Position numbers and translations under genes: made by a program. DNA of 64,000 bases, from the NCBI RefSeq assembly GCF_964340395.1, contig NC_135566.1, forward strand, positions 9,006,001-9,070,000, given 5' to 3'. The stretch comes from Glandiceps talaboti. Its lineage: Eukaryota > Hemichordata > Enteropneusta > Spengelidae. Under the pieces are notes generated by a model. The model saw nothing but the letters and a program-made list of their open reading frames with translations. It did no database searches and was not told the origin of the DNA. Of the stretch, positions 60,901 through 64,000 are shown in pieces. Position 1 is the stretch's first letter; the number at the start of each line of letters is the position of its first letter.

Positions 60901-63526
60901 TGGGAAAGGGAAAGTAATACGTCACACATCGCATTACAGTTTTGTATCCCGGATGGAGTACCATCGTGGGTTAAAGTTAGAGCTATCAATAACGGTGAGG
61001 TCTCTACCATAGTATAGCGATGATTAGTGGCAATGTCCTGCAATTCTGTACTATATTTAAAGACAGACAATTTCTTGTATCATACACAGACGAAATTCGG
61101 TGTAAAAATTGACGTCACAGTCCTATTTTCGTAATCATCAATATTGACTATATAACTAAGTTTAATCATTTTAAGAGATTAGAAGTTTTGATCTTTCCAA
61201 ACTTCAAACTTACCAATCACAGTGCATGAGTAAACTACATTGTCAAAATACTTCAATCAAATTGAATCAGATTACTGAGACACCTCAGGTCAGATGTCAT
61301 GAACTCAAAATTAGGTCAGGGCAGTTCGTTGTCATGAAATCTATAAGTATTTTTGTTTTTCTTCCGTTAATCACATGTGATTGAGGAGAAATATATATTT
61401 TTTTAATATATTTTGGCCAAGTATTTTTATAGTAGGAATTATCATCATATCTTTGTTTGATTTTCAGTCGATCTTCGGAGTGTAGGATACGCCCCATCCC
61501 CACTTATCGTTGATACAAGTCCACCCATCCCTGGAGAGGTGTTCGATGGAACAGTTCATGATCATGATATTGACTATCAGTCTTATGGTGATAAAATATG
61601 TGTTAGTTGGCATGGTTTCTATGATGAAGAAAGTGGACTAGGTATGTAAACGCACGCACGCACGCACACATACACACACACCACAAATATTTAAATTGGA
61701 CATTAAACATATTTTGCTATTGAGAACATTTTGACGAACAAACTGTATTATTGATTTGTATTTTTCATAGTCAATTTTTTACTTTTATTTTTTTTTATAG
61801 AAAAATACACCTGGTACGTTGGCACGTCACCGGGAGAAAACGACACTTTGGGTTATGTAGAACTGAACCATTACGACTACAGAGCCTGTAGCAATGATGT
61901 CATCCTCGTTCACAACACAACCTATTATTCTACGATCACTGCTTACAATGCTGGTCACAAGAACCTCCAGACAAGCGTTACTACAGATGGAGGTATTTAA
62001 TTTTTTCATCACGAAACATATTATTATCATTTCATCATGTAGATTCTAATATTACAATAAAATATTACCGTGTTTCGATCTCTAACACAAATAATCTAGA
62101 ATATTTTTTTTTGATTTCTTGTTCAACATATGTCATACTGTTTTGACTTTCAAGTAGATGGAAAAGGCAGAGATTCTTAACTTATTTTATCAAACTATAC
62201 GTAGAATATTTCAATCCATTGTAAAGGTTTGGCTATGGTGAAATATAATTACGGTAACACATACAAAGACAATACAATACAATGTAAGAGTTTTGGTGAT
62301 AAAATTGATGAAATGTACCAAGTTAATAACATATCATAATGCTAAATGTGTTTATAGAGCCAGGTGACTTTCTGCTTTAGCTTAAATGGCTTCAATTGTA
62401 TCTCCAATCTCTGATCGTCCTTTCAGTACTGTTTGATGACACGCCTCCTGAAGAAGGATGGATCGTCGATGGCTTAGATTCATCGGAAGACATGGTTTAT
62501 TCTTCGGAACCGTCCACAGTTTCAGCTACATGGGGTGATTTCTTTGACCCCGAGTCTTTCATCAAGGAATACGTTGTTACTGTTTGGAGGAAACATGCAG
62601 ACGTCGGTGAGAAATTATGTTTAATCGTAATTTATGCATTATACTACAGTGTCGGAACTATTATTGTCAATTTATAATACTTAATAGGGTTACATGTCAT
62701 AAGTATTCCAAGTTCTCCATTTATAAAAGTGTCCTTTTCATATTCCTAATTTTCAGACACTTAGAAAACTCCAGTCAACTATACAAACACCTTACAAACA
62801 CCTTCCATAACATAAATGTATTGTCATTACAATCAATATTTGTACTGTTAATTGAAAAAAGTCACATTCCCTTCGTAAGAGGGTACGTGAGTATTACATT
62901 TCAGTTCTGGAGGAAGCACAGGAAAGGTGAAAGATCAATTACATTCCTTTCGTTGCAGGAAACATGTCCTTCCCTTCCAGTATCATTCACAATCGTCAGT
63001 CGGTGTCGTCATCTTCTAACTCCATCGAGTGGCATCATTTTCATCTTCACCATGATGATTACGTGTACATTGACCTGGAAGGGGTAAACAATGCCCTCAG
63101 TGGCACAGAAGTGTCATCGAATGGATATACGATAGACTTGACTGAACCAATAGTGTATTTTATCGGAGATGGTTTGGTGCCAGGTGTAGAAAGACAATTT
63201 ACCGTGAGTATTTACGTAACTACATTTTTCAAATGTGCGCAAAATACGGTTTAGTTCTTCAACAAGATATCTACATAGAAATCATTAAAACTTTGGGACG
63301 AACATAAACTGACAACATTACATTACTTTGATTTGCGACTAATTCTTACCCATCAGCCACCTTTTTAAGCCTATACTTTGGTTATGTTTGGTTCGTTTTC
63401 GTAGAATACTACAAATCAGTTATCAGCCAACTGGGACTTCGAGGATCCTGAATCTGGTGTGGATCACTACAGAATAGCCGTGTATGAAACATATGGTGGC
63501 ACAAGACGACAAATATACCCACCTGA
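18954..63526 (+). CDS. Large secreted lipid-transfer-type multidomain protein, 48 exons, 3' end outside window
   Basis: Hand-assembled exons: 18954-19109, 35356-35449, 35875-35917, 37262-37449, 38206-38271, 38490-38593, 38711-38796, 39320-39390, 39774-39892, 40254-40338, 41071-41409, 41668-41814, 42408-42619, 42903-43033, 43802-43974, 44162-44307, 44929-45276, 45853-46000, 46493-46713, 47076-47242, 47584-47746, 47919-48053, 48217-48399, 48669-48822, 49246-49406, 50359-50506, 51020-51235, 51357-51463, 52479-52614, 53095-53213, 53544-53706, 54032-54102, 54620-54777, 55082-55298, 55678-55908, 56403-56609, 57032-57340, 57894-58017, 58706-58877, 59255-59349, 59565-59744, 60286-60466, 60828-60994, 61468-61641, 61801-61992, 62427-62606, 62959-63203, 63405-63526. 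They total 7,754 nt (2,584 residues plus 2 nt). Phase closes at all 47 junctions, which is the main support. All donors are GT except a GC donor after exon 24. Weak points: exon 5 donor (38272 chosen over 38268 because it fits the phase) and exon 19 acceptor (46493 chosen; the stronger AG at 46484 breaks phase). Probably a secreted lipid-binding protein; its actual ligand is unknown. Confidence 0.87.
19110..21706 (+). other. First part of intron 1
   Basis: Holds the TGTC array at 19994-20032. From about 21480 the sequence resembles the older repeat at 25060. No exon fits here: exon 1 joins exon 2 in phase 0 directly. Confidence 0.55.
19994..20032. repeat. (TGTC)n microsatellite, intron 1
   Basis: About ten tetranucleotide units. 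Confidence 0.9.
22757..23265. repeat. Inverted repeat flanking a CAGA array (unit A)
   Basis: 22757-22835 (AACTTTGAGTCTAAATGGTC...) is about 85% reverse complementary to 23187-23265, with a (CAGA)n array at 23130-23185 touching the inner edge of the right arm. The same arrangement is in unit B at about 29822-29900 and 30273-30353. Confidence 0.7.
24378..24728. repeat. CTGT then ATGT array, intron 1 unit A
   Basis: (CTGT)n with CTGC interruptions passes into (ATGT)n with ACGT and ATGC variants, then back to CTGT. Long open frames (YVCM/HTYI repeats) through it are artefacts. Confidence 0.93.
25165..25355. repeat. Two direct copies of a roughly 95-bp repeat
   Basis: AAATCAAACAAACA...GAAATGTTTC...CCTGTTTAG occurs twice in succession here and again in unit B at about 33275-33465. 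Confidence 0.6.
28684..28893 (+). mobile_element. 3'-end LINE insertion inside duplicated unit B
   Basis: The sequence encodes [20 protein letters not shown] and CDAFKMAV, the classic C-terminal tail of CR1/jockey ORF2 (SFFxRTxxxWNxLP..., DxFKxxL). It is followed by a stop, a short 3' UTR and a (TACAGA)n tail at the 3' end. A TAGGGA duplication flanks it (28678-28683 and 28894-28899). The paralogous site in unit A (about 21915) lacks it, so this is a 5'-truncated insertion younger than the duplication. Confidence 0.78.
30190..30272. repeat. (CAGA)n array with CAGG interruptions, unit B
   Basis: Counterpart of 23130-23185 in unit A. Confidence 0.92.
31372..31881. repeat. CTGT then ATGT array, intron 1 unit B
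   Basis: Counterpart of 24378-24728, about 160 bp longer, with ACGT, GTGC and GTGT variants. Confidence 0.93.
32218..33211. other. About 990-bp segment present only in unit B
   Basis: Unit A reads ACATTTA-TGGTACTG-ATATTATTACAG at about 25090-25120; unit B has ACATTTA, then 994 bp, then ATATTATTACAG. The segment contains GC-rich CCGCGGGAACC motifs near 32250-32310 and 32410-32440, and a direct repeat of about 120 bp (32823-32955 and 33089-33208), the second copy ending at the right border. No ORF of note and no clear target duplication. Confidence 0.65.
33026..33051. repeat. Possible degenerate member of the palindromic insertion family
   Basis: A stretch starting CATAGACCC and ending GGGTCTCAG around 33030-33055 has one CATAGAC-type and one CTGAGAC-type end. 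Flanks TTGTAAC and TTAAAAC agree at 5 of 7 positions. Exact borders are uncertain. Confidence 0.35.
34383..35355 (+). other. Last part of intron 1
   Basis: Unique-looking sequence after the end of unit B, up to the TTCTGTTGTCAG acceptor at 35355. No gene signal. Confidence 0.5.
35356..40338 (+). CDS. Exons 2-10: beta-barrel part of a vitellogenin/LLTP N-terminal domain
   Basis: Exons 2-10 encode residues 53-337. Hallmarks of large lipid transfer proteins appear in the usual order: a strand with the segment [16 protein letters not shown]; a [17 protein letters not shown] strand; the E-x-x-x-V-x-L-K-K-x-I-L segment that in this family precedes the lipid-binding core; W-S-Y-R-V; a cysteine-containing segment VSGCTPTT followed by CMHM; and a V-S-I-Q-E-H-F segment like the conserved E-x-H motif. 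Family assignment rests on this ordered motif match by eye, not on a search. Exons are 43-188 nt. Intron 2 (35450-35874) holds a small minisatellite, and intron 9 (39893-40253) holds a CAGT array. Confidence 0.8.
35600..35762. repeat. Minisatellite in intron 2, about four units of 50 bp
   Basis: Units contain GGCGCCATTTTATGGTTTTA followed by TGTTAGACATCAT. Confidence 0.7.
36930..37150. repeat. Degenerate tandem repeat in intron 3
   Basis: The phrase ACCCCATTTTAGAC and variants recurs about five times, e.g. near 36945, 37030, 37080 and 37110. Confidence 0.6.
40061..40134. repeat. (CAGT)n array, intron 9
   Basis: Tetranucleotide array with CGGT and CAGC interruptions. Confidence 0.9.
41071..43033 (+). 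CDS. Exons 11-14: alpha-helical superhelix of the lipid-transfer domain
   Basis: Exons 11 (41071-41409), 12 (41668-41814), 13 (42408-42619) and 14 (42903-43033) encode residues 338-613. Exon 11 holds the most recognisable family signature, [17 protein letters not shown], followed by helix pairs and the proline-rich turn KRPPPD. Exon 13 ends in [10 protein letters not shown] and exon 14 gives [18 protein letters not shown], both typical of the paired helices (ALxxLG-type) of the vitellogenin/MTP/apoB superhelix. Exon 14 ends with [20 protein letters not shown] am confident of the LLTP class. I cannot say which subfamily (vitellogenin, apolipophorin/apoB, MTP) is closest. Confidence 0.85.
41918..42082. 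repeat. Compound trinucleotide array, intron 12
   Basis: Blocks of CCG, CCT, TCA, ACC and ATC repeats, each passing into the next by single-base change. Confidence 0.93.
43080..43444. repeat. (ACAT)n array, intron 14
   Basis: Long interrupted array with ACAC and GCAT variants. Confidence 0.93.
43521..43672. repeat. (CTGT)n array, intron 14
   Basis: Nearly pure, with a short CTGC block. Confidence 0.95.
43802..44307 (+). CDS. Exons 15-16: end of LLTP module, beta-sheet region
   Basis: Exon 15 (43802-43974) and exon 16 (44162-44307) encode residues 614-720. The segment [15 protein letters not shown] resembles the SN-x-R-x-x-x-FEG/FESF stretch that follows the helical domain in vitellogenins and apolipophorins, where the lipid-facing beta-sheets begin. 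Exon 16 continues as alternating hydrophobic strands. After this point the usual long lipovitellin/apoB beta-sheet region is not recognisable and the protein switches to helices, so the lipid-transfer module appears truncated compared with vitellogenins. Confidence 0.7.
44394..44720. repeat. (GTGC)n then (ATGT)n array, intron 16
   Basis: Starts as GCGT units, then ATGT with ACGT and GTGT variants. Confidence 0.93.
44929..47242 (+). CDS. Exons 17-20: long amphipathic alpha-helical region
   Basis: Exons 17 (44929-45276), 18 (45853-46000), 19 (46493-46713) and 20 (47076-47242) encode residues 721-1014. Composition is helix-forming with heptad-like spacing of I/L/V/F and alternating D/E/K, for example [18 protein letters not shown] and [17 protein letters not shown]. 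It looks like apolipoprotein-type amphipathic helices or a helical bundle. No named family is recognised. The exon 19 acceptor is uncertain: the AG at 46491-46492 gives the correct phase, whereas the better polypyrimidine acceptor 8 nt upstream would meet an immediate stop in the required phase. Confidence 0.75.
46826..46970. repeat. GT and ATGT arrays, intron 19
   Basis: (GT)n with GC interruptions, a short mixed section, then (ATGT)n. Confidence 0.9.
47584..48399 (+). CDS. Exons 21-23: LECT2 / peptidase M23-like domain, zinc site degenerate
   Basis: Exons 21 (47584-47746), 22 (47919-48053) and 23 (48217-48399) encode residues 1015-1175. The order of motifs matches the M23/LECT2 beta-fold: [19 protein letters not shown] (CG-x-G/Y, then H-x-G-x-D with N1057 in place of H and D1061 kept), [12 protein letters not shown] (the V-x-APFTG strand that is striking in LECT2), VIIDHVV, a D-x-P-I-G turn, [12 protein letters not shown] (HxH motif reduced to H1135-L-S1137) and a terminal DPTSYI matching the DP-x-x-Y end. 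M23 zinc ligands are H, D and the second H of HxH, so two of three ligands are lost and catalysis is not expected. Homology is inferred by motif recognition only. Confidence 0.72.
48669..48822 (+). CDS. Exon 24: lysine-rich linker, GC splice donor
   Basis: Residues 1176-1226. After [13 protein letters not shown] the exon encodes a highly charged low-complexity stretch (KPKRKSKPD, then [14 protein letters not shown]). It separates the LECT2-like domain from the next globular part and could be a flexible or protease-sensitive linker. The exon ends CTGAAAG followed by GCAAGT, which fits the GC-AG minor donor consensus exactly. Using it gives phase 1, which matches the acceptor at 49245. No GT donor restores the frame here. 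Confidence 0.75.
48823..49245 (+). other. GC-AG intron carrying CTGT/ATGT arrays
   Basis: The intron starts GCAAGT directly after AAAG and ends TTTGTAG. Phase 1 on both sides. It contains (CTGT)n at about 48868-48938 and (ATGT)n with interruptions at about 48939-49086. Confidence 0.65.
49246..52614 (+). CDS. Exons 25-29: unassigned region ending in a furin-type site
   Basis: Exons 25 (49246-49406), 26 (50359-50506), 27 (51020-51235), 28 (51357-51463) and 29 (52479-52614) encode residues 1227-1482. Exons 25-26 are helical ([20 protein letters not shown]). Exons 27-29 are beta-rich with paired cysteines ([24 protein letters not shown]). Exon 29 finishes [10 protein letters not shown] possible 51-nt intron inside exon 29 (52497-52547) was considered, but read-through is open and gives a better cysteine-containing sequence, so I kept it as one exon. 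I do not recognise a named domain. Confidence 0.72.
51476..51850. repeat. (TTTGTG)n array starting 12 nt after the exon 28 donor
   Basis: Hexanucleotide array with TTTG and GTGT variants, on the coding strand of intron 28. Confidence 0.93.
52593..52610 (+). other. Predicted furin/proprotein convertase site RKRRRR
   Basis: Residues 1476-1481 read R-K-R-R-R-R followed by S, satisfying R-x-K/R-R. The position, after the lipid-transfer part and before the apple/FN3-like part, resembles the convertase cleavage that splits insect apolipophorin precursors into two chains and that cleaves many vitellogenins. If used, it would give an N-terminal chain of about 1,460 residues after signal removal and a C-terminal chain carrying the apple and FN3-like domains. 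Confidence 0.6.
53095..55298 (+). CDS. Exons 30-34: helical plus hydrophobic beta region after the furin site
   Basis: Exons 30 (53095-53213), 31 (53544-53706), 32 (54032-54102), 33 (54620-54777) and 34 (55082-55298) encode residues 1483-1725. Exons 30-31 are amphipathic helices ([18 protein letters not shown]). Exons 32-34 are strongly hydrophobic and glycine/aromatic-rich ([51 protein letters not shown]), suggesting lipid-facing beta-sheet. Exon 34 ends with [14 protein letters not shown], an opening like those of the FN3-like repeats. No family recognised. Confidence 0.75.
55678..56609 (+). CDS. Exons 35-36: first FN3-like extracellular unit
   Basis: Exons 35 (55678-55908) and 36 (56403-56609) encode residues 1726-1871, both in phase 0. 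Features include [13 protein letters not shown] (the C-x-G-T-x-x-x-x-x-x-D segment of these repeats), [16 protein letters not shown] (the Y-x-F-x-V-x-A-x-N strand typical of fibronectin-III folds) and a following [20 protein letters not shown] linker. It looks like one variant FN3-like unit, followed by the start of another interrupted by the apple domain. Confidence 0.72.
57032..58017 (+). CDS. Exons 37-38: PAN/apple-like domain within an FN3-like unit
   Basis: Exon 37 (57032-57340) and exon 38 (57894-58017) encode residues 1872-2015. The core is C1935-x3-C1939-x7-C1947-x11-C1959, in [18 protein letters not shown] and GQCKLFD. This is the usual PAN/apple pattern: C-x3-C, then C-x-x-F-x-Y, then G-x-C-x-L, closed by [11 protein letters not shown]/apple domains mediate protein or carbohydrate binding in secreted proteins. 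After it, exon 38 returns to a beta strand ([12 protein letters not shown]) of FN3 type. Confidence 0.75.
57675..57760. repeat. Foldback of about 86 bp in intron 37
   Basis: GGAAAATACTCGTGACCTAAG on the left pairs with CTTAGGTCACTCGTATTTTGCC on the right, with a nested inner hairpin (TGTCACTACGAGTC / CGAGTACTGACA). No clear target duplication. Confidence 0.6.
58522..58558. mobile_element. Ultra-short palindromic insertion in intron 38 (37 bp, 7-bp TSD)
   Basis: Starts CTCAGACCACTACAGA and ends TCTGTAGTGGTCTGAG, a perfect 16-bp stem with a 5-bp loop. Flanked by ATTTCAG at 58515-58521 and 58559-58565. It lies inside the lipid-transfer gene. Confidence 0.7.
58706..63526 (+). CDS. Exons 39-48: array of FN3-like W-F-D-ESG repeats, continues past window
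   Basis: Residues 2016-2584. Repeat hallmarks recur: [17 protein letters not shown] (exon 41), [11 protein letters not shown] joined to [16 protein letters not shown] (exons 44-45), [17 protein letters not shown] (exon 46), [18 protein letters not shown] (exon 48). Between them are D-x-T/S-PP-x-x-G linkers ([23 protein letters not shown]) and V-x-V-R-A-I-N strands. This is a known class of extracellular FN3-like repeats in invertebrate adhesion/matrix-type proteins. Introns in the array are mostly phase 1 (after exons 40, 41, 43, 44, 45, 46), as expected of shuffled extracellular modules. Exon 48 ends in phase 2 at 63526 with no stop. 63527-64000 shows only intron-like sequence. Confidence 0.8.
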
Positions 63527-64000
63527 GTAAGTTTATGGATTAATTAGTATGTGATTGTACACATTCATTGGTGTTTAGTGTCGAGGTCAAAGGCGTAATA
63601 CTTGACGTTACACCCAAAAGCCTATGCAAAATTACCCCCCCCCCCCCAATGAAGCTATATTATTATTACAGTATTAATAAACTGATAAGTATAAATGGGA
63701 AATAAGAACTAATCAAATACATTTCTATGTCCTAGTAGTGGCAAGAGAGGAGACCCATTTAAGAAAAACTCAAGTTACCACAAACGACTGTGTACAGTAT
63801 TACACAAAGTAGAATACATATTTTCAATCTGCATAATAGCAGTATCATTCAAATTGGTCGGCCTATATAATGAATGTGCCGACAGGCAACGACTGCCACT
63901 GTCACAGTAAAGTTTTGGATCTTAATTTTGGACAATTAGAATGTCATAGATAGATCCAACATGTCTTTTAAATGATGTCATAAGTCATAAAACTCTGTTT

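Overview
This is eukaryotic, animal-type genomic DNA. Coding sequence is broken into small exons (43-348 nt) with GT-AG borders. Non-coding DNA is AT-rich and full of microsatellites (TA, CTGT, ATGT, TC, TTTGTG), degraded CR1/jockey-like LINE fragments and foldback elements. Dense (ATGT)n/(CTGT)n arrays, mostly short introns, WxxFxDxESG-type extracellular repeats and a vitellogenin-like lipid transfer protein suggest a marine invertebrate, perhaps an amphioxus-like chordate or a lophotrochozoan. The sequence alone does not settle which.

Layout. Positions 1-18.8 kb are intergenic. They hold dispersed repeats, three broken LINE reverse transcriptase fragments (about 6.4-7.3 kb minus, 9.1-9.4 kb plus, 9.7-10.9 kb minus), a 154-bp foldback element with a 9-bp target duplication (13.3 kb), several 24-36-bp palindromic insertions with 7-bp target duplications, and four ATGCAAAT-containing repeat units just upstream of the gene. 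I found no host gene there and no tRNA or rRNA gene anywhere.

From 18,954 to the right edge lies one large plus-strand gene. I assembled 48 coding exons by hand; every junction keeps the reading frame, giving about 2,584 residues with no stop, so the 3' end is outside the window. The predicted secreted protein has, in order: a signal peptide; a large lipid transfer protein (vitellogenin/apolipophorin/apoB/MTP type) N-terminal module; a stretch of amphipathic helices; a LECT2/peptidase M23-like domain that has lost two of three zinc ligands; a lysine-rich linker; a cysteine-containing region ending in a strong furin-type site (RKRRRR); an unassigned region; a PAN/apple-like domain; and a run of fibronectin-III-like W-F-D-ESG repeats that continues past the edge.

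Intron 1 is 16.2 kb and holds a tandem segmental duplication (21.7-28.45 kb and 28.45-34.4 kb), itself built from older repeats and altered by a LINE insertion, a roughly 1-kb insert and a deletion. Many other introns carry tetranucleotide arrays, and one is a GC-AG intron.

The most unusual points are the lipid-transfer + LECT2/M23-like + apple + FN3-like protein architecture, and the ultra-short palindromic insertion family. Two members of that family can be tested against their empty-site state inside this window.
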